A stretch of DNA of 13,923 bases from an uncultured Trueperaceae bacterium. Its GTDB lineage: Bacteria; Deinococcota; Deinococci; Deinococcales; Trueperaceae. The stretch's first letter is position 1. Each line of letters opens with the position of its first letter. Location of the stretch: positions 1 to 13,923 of the forward strand of contig CALCHY010000253.1 of the NCBI GenBank assembly GCA_937907415.1. The letters are read 5' to 3'. Made by a program: the position numbers and the translations under genes. Of the stretch, positions 5,166-12,945 are shown in pieces. The notes beneath the pieces are model-generated. The model was not told where the DNA came from and did not search any database. It worked only from the letters and a program-made list of their open reading frames with translations.

Positions 5166-6822
5166 CAGTATTGAATTGCGCGTAATCTAGTCCTGCCAAT
5201 CGTGTACCGAGTTCATAGTTGGTGATAGAAGTCCGGAGAGTGAGATGCTTAACCCGCTCAATGACCTCGGATAAAGTCCACGCTTCGTCACCAGACTCCA
5301 TCGCAATATGGCGAATCGCCTCTGCCACCGAGAGCCTATTTGGTCCACTCCACTCACTAGGGTACACATAGTTACTGACAGAGATCTTCAGAGTAGACGA
5401 GACTCGGCAATAGGCAAGCACACCATGCCCGAAGTCAGGATGGCCTGTGTCGAATTCGCCCAAGAAGCTTCTTATTTCGGAAAGGTGAATACCATGACCC
5501 AGATTCCTACAACAGAACTCAACGCTCCCAACTAGGTCGTCAGCAGTATCACGGGATATTCCAAAGTCTCGCTGGAGAAGGCCGATCTGACCGGTGGATG
5601 TCCTCGCGTACTCCGCCGTCGGCAACAATGCGCCTGTATAGCTAGATACTCCGCGGTATTCCTTGAGCCTATTAATTATGCTTTTGTCACCTAATGGGCC
5701 ACCAGAGTCAAGTAGAATGGAAGTCACCGCTTGGCGCACATCGATTCTCGCCACTGCTTGGGAGCCCTTGGCCTGGTAGACTTGCCGACCAAGTAATACT
5801 ACATCTCTACAATGCGCAGATACAATGACGTCAACTTCGCAAGCACTAAAGTCTCGTGGAATGTCTGTGTAGCTGTCAAGCAATGCTTCCAACAATTCAG
5901 CTGCGTGCCATTGACGAGCAGAATCGCCTAAACATATGATTTCTTCTATTTCGCGGGCAAGCCTCAACTGCTTTCCGTGCGGCAAGCGGTGATGTTCTAG
6001 AAGTCCGAACTCGCCTCTACCAAACAAGTACAGTCGTTGAGAACGTCCGCAGGCGTTATGGAGGGTTCTAACGTCAGCCTTAAAGTCGAACCGTTCGGAC
6101 GCGTGTTCAAATATCTTGGAGTAGTGGCTTGGTCGTCCCAATTCAAGCAATGTCGCGAATAAAACGTCATCTACGTTCCGGTCCAGGCTTACGACACTAG
6201 AGGTCAAATTTTGGCCCCGAGCAATGAGGGCATTCTCCAATACGAACGCGAATGCCAAGGCAGCTAAGGCTTGCATATCACTTGCAAAGTAGCTTGATAC
6301 GACTTCTCTGACAATTATGTCTTCCTGAGGCCCTCCTTTGGCAAGAAGGCCCTGAATTGCCTCTCTTGCCTCCCTTAAGCGTCCCAACCAATAAGCTTTT
6401 CCCGTGCCCACCAAGTGGACTTGGCGATCACTCTCAACTATGGTTAGCTCGACTAAGAGGCCCTTGTTCTGCAACGCATCCAATAGCCACAGATGCCTTC
6501 CTAGCCCATCGAACTGTGGGTACCTAGCCTCAACTTCGAATGGCTCCGCGCATCCTCCCATTTCGCGCAGCACTTCACTAAGTTGGTTGATCTGTTGGAC
6601 TATGCCAGCTTTCCTGATCTGCTCAAATAGGCGCGTCTCAAGCTGACGCACACGTTCACGAGAAACGCCAAGTACATCACCCACCTCTTGAAGGGTGGAC
6701 TGTTTTGTGTCCGCGCTTGGAAACCGCATTTCTACGATTGTTAGAAGGTTAGGGGCCAAAGTAGACACCCAGTTGTCGATTGCTTCTTCCAGGGTTCTTG
6801 TCGACACCGCAATCTCGGCCAT
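5131..6822 (-). CDS. Sigma-70 region 4-like HTH protein with winged-helix-like modules
   Basis: This encodes 563 residues from ATG 6822, five bases after the preceding stop, so it is the last gene of the operon. Residues about 43-71 (TLQEVGDVLGVSRERVRQLE and on) match the sigma-70 region 4.2 helix-turn-helix. Core-binding region 2 is absent, so it is not a normal sigma factor. The rest is soluble and appears to hold several helical units ending in a short beta wing: 'FGRGEFGLLEHH' near 268, 'TSTGQIGLLQRDFG' near 408 and 'NTATRKWEFF' at the end. That layout resembles tandem HARE-HTH or other winged helices that accompany DNA-modification genes. Likely role: sequence- or structure-specific DNA binding for the complex, or control of its expression. 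No nuclease motif is seen. The 3' end overlaps the methyltransferase gene, so the transcripts are mutually antisense there. Confidence 0.8.
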   Translation of the reverse strand: MAEIAVSTRTLEEAIDNWVSTLAPNLLTIVEMRFPSADTKQSTLQEVGDVLGVSRERVRQLETRLFEQIRKAGIVQQINQLSEVLREMGGCAEPFEVEARYPQFDGLGRHLWLLDALQNKGLLVELTIVESDRQVHLVGTGKAYWLGRLREAREAIQGLLAKGGPQEDIIVREVVSSYFASDMQALAALAFAFVLENALIARGQNLTSSVVSLDRNVDDVLFATLLELGRPSHYSKIFEHASERFDFKADVRTLHNACGRSQRLYLFGRGEFGLLEHHRLPHGKQLRLAREIEEIICLGDSARQWHAAELLEALLDSYTDIPRDFSACEVDVIVSAHCRDVVLLGRQVYQAKGSQAVARIDVRQAVTSILLDSGGPLGDKSIINRLKEYRGVSSYTGALLPTAEYARTSTGQIGLLQRDFGISRDTADDLVGSVEFCCRNLGHGIHLSEIRSFLGEFDTGHPDFGHGVLAYCRVSSTLKISVSNYVYPSEWSGPNRLSVAEAIRHIAMESGDEAWTLSEVIERVKHLTLRTSITNYELGTRLAGLDYAQFNTATRKWEFFRPQ

Positions 6823-6827
6823 CTTGG

Positions 6828-7208
6828 TTACGCGGAAGTCGCATCCATAACGTCACGTAGGTCTAGCGAGCCGGCTCCTAGCCTCCGTTCGAGCTCCTTA
6901 ACCCCCCAGTCTGCAAGGAGCTCCATCAATCGGTACGGAGATTCCGTAGGGTCTGCATACGCGATTTCAATCGATGCACGCAACTTCCCATGAGGGTCGA
7001 TTGTTGACACTCCAAACACCGTAACCTTGTCCTTGAGTTGGGAGGGAGTTACCTGAAGTGCTAGTGCTAATACTACGCCAAGACGATACGCATCAGCCAT
7101 TTCACGAAACTCGCCCTGCTCCTTGAGGCGCTTCAGAATTGCATGGCCACTATGAGAAAGCCCTACGTTGGTTGGAGCAACTGATGCATTCGACGCCTGA
7201 TCATTCAT
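6828..7208 (-). CDS. Hypothetical 126-residue operon protein (DndE-sized accessory)
   Basis: ATG 7208 overlaps the ATPase stop as ATGA (7205-7208), so translation is coupled. The N-terminal ~17 residues look disordered. A helix pair follows ('AILKRLKEQGEFREMADAYR', 'LGVVLALALQVTPSQL'), then beta-rich 'KVTVFGVSTIDPHGKLRASI' and a closing helix ('YRLMELLADWGVKELERRL'). No catalytic residues are recognisable. Its place directly after a DndD-like ATPase, its size, and the N-terminal 'LSHSGHAILKRLKE' pattern invite comparison with DndE, the small helical partner of DndD, but the similarity is only in style. More safely, it is an accessory or DNA-binding subunit of the ATPase. Confidence 0.75.
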   Translation of the reverse strand: MNDQASNASVAPTNVGLSHSGHAILKRLKEQGEFREMADAYRLGVVLALALQVTPSQLKDKVTVFGVSTIDPHGKLRASIEIAYADPTESPYRLMELLADWGVKELERRLGAGSLDLRDVMDATSA

Positions 7209-9205
7209 AGCGCAACTCCGAGACTTGCCGCCCGCACTTCTGTCAAGAAGACGCCCTTATCTTTTAGTTCAAATGCGCGAGTAACAAAGTCTGCTAGATG
7301 TTGGATTACAAAGTCTTTCGACACTTCACCCTCGTGAACCAGCATGACCACTTGAGGAGAAGAAGTCGCCAAATGCTGAATAATATTTGTCCGATGGTCT
7401 GGATCGAGGCGACCAAAGGGCGTGTCCATGACCATCCCCCCAGAACCCATGCCGGTCTTGTGAAGCCCGCCTATCAAAGCTAGAGCTACTACTTGTTCGT
7501 TGCCGGCACTTCTAAGAGGGACTTCACGTGAGCGGTTATCGACAATCTTTAGGCCATATGATTCATTGATTTCTAGGCGGTCATAGAGAGGTTGATTCGT
7601 CATTCTCTTGAACGCCTCAGTAGCGTGCGCCTGGACCTCCAGCCTCAATCTGCTGCGTAACTCTTCAATCGTTGCTTCGGCTATTGCAAGGAGCTTAGCA
7701 ATCGTTTCTCTGCGTATCCGGCTGAGAGCATGCCTCTCAGACGTTGTGCCTACTTCCATTGCCTTACGTAACGCAACTGCCTGCCGCTGCTTGAGTTCTG
7801 ACTCAGCATCAGCGGCAGCCTTTTCTCGTTCAAGGTCTCCCTTCTCCGCTTCAATCGCTCGTGCCCTCGTTCGCATAGTCTTCATTGATTCTGTGTCTTG
7901 TCCTTCAAGCTCTTCTTGAAGGCGTTCAATCTCTGCCTCAAGCTCGATGTGTCTCAGCGTCAACGTGTTACGTTGCGACTCCAACGCCGTTAATATCCGC
8001 AAGGCCCCATTGGCCCGTATTTGACTCAGATGCTGCTGTTGACCCATGACTTTCCTGAGACGCACAGGATCTGTAAGGATCCGACTGGCCTCTCTGTCGA
8101 GTTCTGCAAGCTGATCCTGAACATTCCTTTGGGCCGCTATTTGCAGGGCTTGTCCGCATGTGGCGCACACGCCGTCATCCAAGTGTTTACTTAAGCGCAG
8201 GACTTCTCTGCTAATAGACTCCCGCTGGCTCGAAGCAGCCATAAGCACTTTAGCCTCCTCCGCTAAGTGCTCCTCAAAGGGTTTCATCGCCTTGAACAGC
8301 AAATCTTCCCAAACTTGTGCCCTCGCCTCGCCCGCTTCACTCTCTACGGTAGCGAGCCTTTGCTCAGCTTCTTCGGAGGCGCGTTTTGCAGCATTTAAAT
8401 CGGCCTGATTCTTTAGGGCTCGCTCTGCGCCTTCAAGCTGTGATTCAAGAATCTCCAAATCTTGCTGGAACTGATCTATCTGTGCCCCGAGGACCGAACT
8501 CTGCTCATCCAATTTGTCGGCGTCATTTAGGAGATCTTCTAATCTCGCTTGTTGATCAGCTAGCCCCTGCATTTGGCTCTCATCACGTGAGTGGTCGCGG
8601 ATCGCAGCCCTCTCGAGAAGGCGTAAATCTTCTCTGGCGCGTACGAGCGCTGGAACGCCCAATACGCGCTCTATAGCTTCACGAATTATGCGCCCTTGAT
8701 CGCTACCTTCCACCAACAAAGCTTCATACTGGTCTAGCAGCTCTCCGTCAAACAAGAAGAAGCGGCTTATTTGCTCCGGAGCAACTTGGTTGATTTCATG
8801 AAGAACTTGATCCTGGGGTAGCTGGAACCCATTCTTCGCCATCGAAAGGTGCACCTGATAGTCGGCATCTCTCCGCGGCTGGCTCACTAGTCTTCGTGGA
8901 CTTGCACGGCGAACTAGTCGATATTCGTCGCTACCGACGGAAAACTCTAGAGTCACGCCAAACTCATATTCCTCCCGCTCATACGCTTCCTTATTTGCTA
9001 GATCATAGAGGCCAATTTCCTTTGCTGTGTGCCTATAGGCTCTTCCATATAGGCCCCATCGGATTGCGTTTAGAATGCTTGACTTTCCACGGCCGTTAGG
9101 CGCGAAGACAACGACTAATGGCCGTCCACCGTCCGGAGCAAGATCAATTGTTTGGCAGCCTCCGAACGGGAGGAAGTTCTCAACCTGAAGCTTCGTAATA
9201 ATCAT
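7205..9205 (-). CDS. DndD/Rad50-like SMC-family ATPase with CxxC hook
   Basis: This encodes about 666 residues. Walker A is APNGRGKS at 35-42, after the typical 'MIITKLQVENFLPFGG' start. Two long charged coiled-coil arms flank the centre, where VCATCGQA (near 348-351) gives a CxxC like the Rad50 zinc hook, expected to join two molecules. The ABC signature is 'LRSAGNEQVVALALIGGL' (near 566) and Walker B/D-loop is 'MVMDTPFGRLDPDH' (near 594). 'DTPFGRLD' is very close to DndD, the ATPase of DNA phosphorothioation loci. An upstream start at 9244 is open, but ATG 9205 begins at the conserved N-terminus, follows GGGGGCGAG, and lies one base after the preceding stop. It overlaps the next gene as ATGA. 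Such ATPases sense or move along DNA in several defence systems (Septu, Lamassu, Wadjet, Dnd); its exact job here is inferred. Confidence 0.9.
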   Translation of the reverse strand: MIITKLQVENFLPFGGCQTIDLAPDGGRPLVVVFAPNGRGKSSILNAIRWGLYGRAYRHTAKEIGLYDLANKEAYEREEYEFGVTLEFSVGSDEYRLVRRASPRRLVSQPRRDADYQVHLSMAKNGFQLPQDQVLHEINQVAPEQISRFFLFDGELLDQYEALLVEGSDQGRIIREAIERVLGVPALVRAREDLRLLERAAIRDHSRDESQMQGLADQQARLEDLLNDADKLDEQSSVLGAQIDQFQQDLEILESQLEGAERALKNQADLNAAKRASEEAEQRLATVESEAGEARAQVWEDLLFKAMKPFEEHLAEEAKVLMAASSQRESISREVLRLSKHLDDGVCATCGQALQIAAQRNVQDQLAELDREASRILTDPVRLRKVMGQQQHLSQIRANGALRILTALESQRNTLTLRHIELEAEIERLQEELEGQDTESMKTMRTRARAIEAEKGDLEREKAAADAESELKQRQAVALRKAMEVGTTSERHALSRIRRETIAKLLAIAEATIEELRSRLRLEVQAHATEAFKRMTNQPLYDRLEINESYGLKIVDNRSREVPLRSAGNEQVVALALIGGLHKTGMGSGGMVMDTPFGRLDPDHRTNIIQHLATSSPQVVMLVHEGEVSKDFVIQHLADFVTRAFELKDKGVFLTEVRAASLGVAL

Positions 9206-9206
9206 G

Positions 9207-9443
9207 CTACTCGCCCCCATCCGGAACCGACAGTGTAGCGGCAAGGTGTCCGTCGATTACTTCCCGAATACGCTCTTGCACACGTCGGCGGTCGTCAACA
9301 AACTGGAATTCTACCTCAATTCCGACAATTCTTTCGACCAACTCACGAGTTACGTATGGGGTGTTCGCATCCTGCATTACGTGCTCAATTGTTTTTAGGA
9401 TTCGATCAATCTGCTGGTTAGGAATCCTGGCTTCTTCACTCAT
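9207..9443 (-). CDS. Hypothetical 78-residue operon protein
   Basis: This small acidic, mostly helical protein ('IDRILKTIEHVMQDANTPYV', 'RRRVQERIREVIDGHLAATL') starts at ATG 9443, overlapping the helicase stop by eight bases. It ends one base before the ATPase start. I recognise no family or catalytic motif. The tight packing between a helicase-nuclease and an SMC-like ATPase suggests a linker, regulator or small subunit bridging the two. Its codon use and unbroken frame match its neighbours, so I regard it as a real gene. Confidence 0.7.
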   Translation of the reverse strand: MSEEARIPNQQIDRILKTIEHVMQDANTPYVTRELVERIVGIEVEFQFVDDRRRVQERIREVIDGHLAATLSVPDGGE

Positions 9444-11526
9444 CAGGCTCGCTCCCTTCGTTCCTCAGAGCCTCTAGTACCGCCGGGGCATGCGTTGCCA
9501 ATCTTGCCCGCAAATATACCCTTCCATCGACGTTGACCGCGTTTTCGGCAAACGCTAGTGCACGCGATGCCTCTGCCGCCGCCAAACCATCAAAGTTGCC
9601 ATCTGTCTCAAAGTCAGGAATAACTAGAATGTCGAATATCTCTGCAATCTGCTTGCCTGGCGCTTTACGCAACACGCGCCCCCGGCGTTGGATGTACTCC
9701 CTTGGGTTGCGGGAGCTCGCCAGGATTACAGCATGGGAAATACTAGGAATATTGATACCTTCATCTAAGCACCGAATGGCAACCATCGCTCCACCGCCAA
9801 AGGTCCAAGCCGCTAGGGATTCTTCAGGAGCTTCCGACTTGTGAAAGTACGTATGCGTTGGCAGCCCCTCAGCTTGAAGAGCTCCTGCGACGTCAGCAAG
9901 CTGTTCTCGGTCCTCACAATATATGAGCCAACGTTCGCCATCTCTATAATGCTCTGTGACGATTGAAGCCGCTAGTTCCGTTTTGGCCTCAGCTCGCTTT
10001 ACAATTCGGGACCGTTGAATTAGGAGCATTTTTAGACGCTCTGACGATTCTTTGGAAGCTAGCTTGTCCGCCTGGCGTTCACGGGCGGCCAGGGCGGAAA
10101 TACGGTTCGTCAGTCGTTGATAGTCTTCGGCTTCTTCTGCGCTCAAGTCTGCAAACTTGATGTGATACTTGTATGGTACTAGTGCGCCGCTCGCAATTGC
10201 GTCTTGCAGCGTAAACTTAGGCTCTACTACATCGCCGAAGTAATCAAATATTGCCTGGGTTCCTTCGTGATCACCAAAGCGGTGTGGTGTGGCTGACAAC
10301 CCCAACCGCTTTTCAGCATCTATACTGAATACACTCCGGTAGACCTCACTGCCAGTCCTATGCACTTCATCTGCAATTATCATTAGAGAAGCCGAAGTTG
10401 CAAGAGCATCCCTGAACCAAATTTTCGATGCGGTTTGTAGCGTGCTCACTATGAATCTCGGCCGGACTCTTCCGTCGTGGTTTTGACTCATTGCGTGCAA
10501 GCGCCGAGTCCGCTCAGTTGGGCTGATATCCTGGGAATTGTTCAAGATTATCGCATCAGGGAAATACATATGAATTTCGCTAATCCACTGGCGGACTAGA
10601 AGCAGAGAGGGAACCAAGACCAATACTGCTTTACCCTCATCAACATGCTGCTTTGCAGCAAGCAACGCCGATATTGTTTTTCCTGAGCCGGTAGCGTGCT
10701 CGAATATTCCGCGGTTTCCAGCACGCATCCAATTACGCACTGCCTCTGCCTGGTGTGGCCTCGGAGTAGTTTGCCTAGACTCCTCTACTTTTATAGGCGC
10801 TCCCCCCAATACACCTAAAGCTTCTGAAACACTGTTGTATGCGGCTTCCTGTAAGATCCTAGCCGAGGATTCATCGAGATCAATGACGTCTACGCCTTCA
10901 ACCCTAGAATTCCAAAGGGCTTCGAAATACTCTTCGTGCCTGCCCACTCGATTTGCCTCGAACGGGTTATCCCAGCTTCTGAACACCTCGATTGCCTCGA
11001 AGTTGGCGCTGTCTTCCCAGGCAGAGTAAGTCTCATTTGCCGAACCAATGAAACTTACCGTGTTTCCCGATGCGTCAGCCAATAGCCCTAGCTTCTCATG
11101 ATATATTCCGATGTCATTCGGTCGGAATGCGATTCGAAGCTCGAGAGCGTTATGTGAAAAGAGGGTCGCCAATATGCGAACTGCCGTTCTCGTTTCATTC
11201 CTCTCCATCATTAACTCTTCTATAGTCGACTTGAACCGACCCAGAATTACTTCTTTCGCGATGCCTTGACCCGTCTGCAGAACATCGAGATCGGTAGAGT
11301 CGAAGTCCGGGGAACACACTATGCGAATCAGGCCGTCCTTAAGCGCAAGCTTTACAAGCTCAAGATCAATAAGCCTCAACACGCTTGTGCGAAAGTATCC
11401 GACAGCGCGGTCATATCGAACGGCTACTGCCAAGGACGGTCGCAGGAACTCAGCCAAGGGGCTTCGTTCCCCAGTTCTATAGTTCGAGTGACGAACTGTA
11501 GTCGGAAGGCTATTCATAGACGACAT
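9436..11526 (-). CDS. PLD-nuclease/SF2 DEAD-like helicase fusion
   Basis: This encodes about 696 residues from ATG 11526; a second ATG at 11517 is also possible. The N-terminal ~240 residues form a phospholipase D-type nuclease: 'RYDRAVGYFRTSVLRLID', then the HxKxxxxD catalytic motif in 'IYHEKLGLLAD' (H near 142) and 'VSFIGSANETYSAW'. Only one such motif is present, as in BfiI/NgoFVII-type PLD nucleases, which dimerise to build the active site and need no metal. The rest is an SF2 helicase: Walker A 'ATGSGKT' (near 280), DEVH box 'IIADEVHRTGS' (near 383), 'RLGLSATPHRF', and motif VI 'YIQRRGRVLRKA' (near 612). It is first in the operon. It should unwind or translocate on DNA and cut it, making it the likely effector. 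No target-recognition domain is evident in this chain. Confidence 0.92.
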   Translation of the reverse strand: MSSMNSLPTTVRHSNYRTGERSPLAEFLRPSLAVAVRYDRAVGYFRTSVLRLIDLELVKLALKDGLIRIVCSPDFDSTDLDVLQTGQGIAKEVILGRFKSTIEELMMERNETRTAVRILATLFSHNALELRIAFRPNDIGIYHEKLGLLADASGNTVSFIGSANETYSAWEDSANFEAIEVFRSWDNPFEANRVGRHEEYFEALWNSRVEGVDVIDLDESSARILQEAAYNSVSEALGVLGGAPIKVEESRQTTPRPHQAEAVRNWMRAGNRGIFEHATGSGKTISALLAAKQHVDEGKAVLVLVPSLLLVRQWISEIHMYFPDAIILNNSQDISPTERTRRLHAMSQNHDGRVRPRFIVSTLQTASKIWFRDALATSASLMIIADEVHRTGSEVYRSVFSIDAEKRLGLSATPHRFGDHEGTQAIFDYFGDVVEPKFTLQDAIASGALVPYKYHIKFADLSAEEAEDYQRLTNRISALAARERQADKLASKESSERLKMLLIQRSRIVKRAEAKTELAASIVTEHYRDGERWLIYCEDREQLADVAGALQAEGLPTHTYFHKSEAPEESLAAWTFGGGAMVAIRCLDEGINIPSISHAVILASSRNPREYIQRRGRVLRKAPGKQIAEIFDILVIPDFETDGNFDGLAAAEASRALAFAENAVNVDGRVYLRARLATHAPAVLEALRNEGSEPDE

Positions 11527-11722
11527 GCCGCACAATCAGCCTATCAGCAATTGACTGACGCTTCCAGAATCGCAACTGACGCTGGCCTTCTCTTTTCAAG
11601 AACTCAACTATACTACACAATCTAACCCTCCTAAATCGGATTGAGTTGAGAGAGAATCCGGCTCTTGTCATCTGCTAACGAAACGCCGGCCTCTTGCCGA
11701 CCTAAGCCGCCAACTTGCGCAT
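11527..11722. other. Upstream region of the core operon and right edge of the island
   Basis: About 196 bases without a supported gene. The part nearest the operon is AT-rich. From about 11641 the composition returns towards the high-GC flank, so the right boundary of the acquired block is probably near 11620-11650. No direct repeat, tRNA end or transposon end is visible at that point. Confidence 0.4.
11607..11635 (-). promoter_or_regulatory. Possible promoter of the core operon
   Basis: On the minus strand TATAGT (11607-11612, five of six to consensus) is preceded 17 bases upstream by TTTAGG (three of six). This would give a leader of roughly 75 bases before ATG 11526. No strong Shine-Dalgarno sequence precedes that ATG. 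The support is only this match. Confidence 0.25.
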
Positions 11723-12595
11723 TCATGCCCCCAACGCCTTGCAGAACAGGTTCAACAGCCGCATCTCCTCGATTGACCCAGGCAGCGTGTCCGCGATGCG
11801 CGGGTCCCCCACCACCACCGCCAGGCACTTCGCCCGCGAGATGGCCGCGTTCACTCGGTTCCTGTCCAGGATGAACCCAAGGCCGCGCGAGCCGTACTCA
11901 CCAGCGCTCGAGCACAGCGACAGCACGGTCACGGGCGCCTCCTGCCCCTGAAACCTATCCACGCTCCCCACCTTCGCGCCCACCGGCAACGCGTCCTTCA
12001 AGGCGCGCACCTGAGCGTTGAAAGGCGCTATGAACAGGAAGTCCTCCAGCGCCAGCGGCCGCGTGACGCCGTCCCCGTCGGTGAAGGGCCGCCCGTGCAT
12101 CTCCTCGAACACCGCCAGCACGCGCTCCACCTCCTCGTCACTGCGCTGCACGTTGACATCGTGGTCCACGGCACTGAACTGGACGCCGGCCCCAATGCCG
12201 ACAAGCTCGCGCTCACCGAGCTCCACGCGCTGCCGCTCGCAGTCGGCGAACGCCGCCAACCTGCCCTCGTAGATACTCTCCGAGATGAAACGGCACACAT
12301 CCGGGTGCATGCGCCGCGACGTGCCTAGGAACAGTCCCTTGCCCGGCGGGATGACGGGGTAGAAGACTGGCGCGTCCGGGCGGCCGTGCTGCTCGTCCTT
12401 GAGCATGTACTGCAGCACCGACATGCCGGCGTCACCCGGGTGGGTGCCCTGCACGGGCTGCTCGAGCTGCATCTGGTCGCCGAGCAGCACGAGGTTCCTG
12501 GCGGAGCGCGCGATCGCAACGGCGTTCGCTAGCGGCACCTGGCCGGCCTCGTCGATGAACAGGTAGTCGAGCTCGCCCTCCCACTCGTCGCGGGA
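11723..12595 (-). pseudogene. SF1 helicase C-terminal part (TM0106-like RecB nuclease/helicase)
   Basis: The frame ends at TGA 11723. It reads 'DEWEGELDYLFIDEAGQVPL' (DEAG, motif II), 'NLVLLGDQMQLEQPVQGTHP' (motif III), 'LFLGTSRRMHPDVCRF' (motif IV), 'GSVDRFQGQEAPVTVLSL' (motif V) and 'NRVNAAISRAKCLAVVV' (motif VI). The wording matches the C-terminus of large TM0106-type proteins that join a RecB-like nuclease to an SF1 helicase, usually over 1,000 residues. The P-loop and everything upstream are missing: homology stops near 12595 and the frame then runs into an IS30-family remnant with a TAG at 12646-12644. About 290 residues remain and cannot work as a helicase. A GTG at 12538 lets it appear as a complete ORF. 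It is unbroken by frameshifts, so the truncation may be fairly recent. Confidence 0.85.
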
Positions 12596-12643
12596 AGAGC
12601 GGTGGTCCCCGCCTCTCGTGCAGTTCCTCTTGGTTCTAGAGTT

Positions 12644-12814
12644 CTAGCACAGGTTCATGACCTGCGCCTGGGGTTGAGCTGGCAGCGGTGTTGCCAGCGG
12701 TGATGACACTCCTACGGCCGCCGCCGCCTCGACCGTAGTGATTCCCGCTGCGATCAACCGCCAGAACTTACGCTGCACCGCACGCGACGGCTCCGGCCGA
12801 CCCGGTGACCGCAT
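12644..12814 (-). pseudogene. IS30-family transposase N-terminal remnant
   Basis: From ATG 12814 a short frame gives 'MRSPGRPEPSRAVQRKFWRL' and 'IAAGITTVEAAAAVGVSS', ending at TAG 12644. The pattern (P-S-R-x-V-Q-R-x-F-W-x-L-I-A-x-G then a helix-turn-helix with AVGVS) is the start of many IS30-family transposases. After VGVSS the sequence (PLATPLPAQPQAQ) no longer fits, so the remnant is frameshifted or rearranged there. Only about 40 of the normal 380-450 residues are recognisable. The TAG is in the same frame as the SF1 helicase fragment that follows. Confidence 0.6.
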
Positions 12815-12945
12815 CGGCGGCCGTGACGCCCGATTCGCCGCCCACTACCTCCGAACCCCAACTGGAACCTCACACGACTGCTTCCTCGACTGGCCTACCT
12901 AGCACCTCCACAACCGAGGTGTTGCGACGACCGGTTGAATCCGCC
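12644..12945 (-). mobile_element. IS30-family remnant (5' end and start of transposase)
   Basis: The sequence upstream of the short transposase frame, read on the minus strand from 12945 (GGCGGATTCAACCGGTCG and on), resembles the leader seen before such transposases. It begins exactly where the IS3 transposase loses homology. The inner edge towards the SF1 helicase lies between about 12596 and 12650 and cannot be fixed by eye. Confidence 0.45.

Noticed and set aside
4248..11526. Canonical Dnd phosphorothioation or DISARM locus
   Set aside because: Only a DndD-like ATPase is shared with Dnd (no DndB or DndC type), and no DUF1998 or separate PLD gene as in DISARM is present in the window.
4643..11665. 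Near-identical GTTGAGAGAATCCG (in the methyltransferase) and GTTGAGAGAGAATCCGG (near 11649) as island-flanking repeats
   Set aside because: The first copy encodes a conserved part of the methyltransferase (TVERIRL), so it is not an attachment site, and the match is imperfect.
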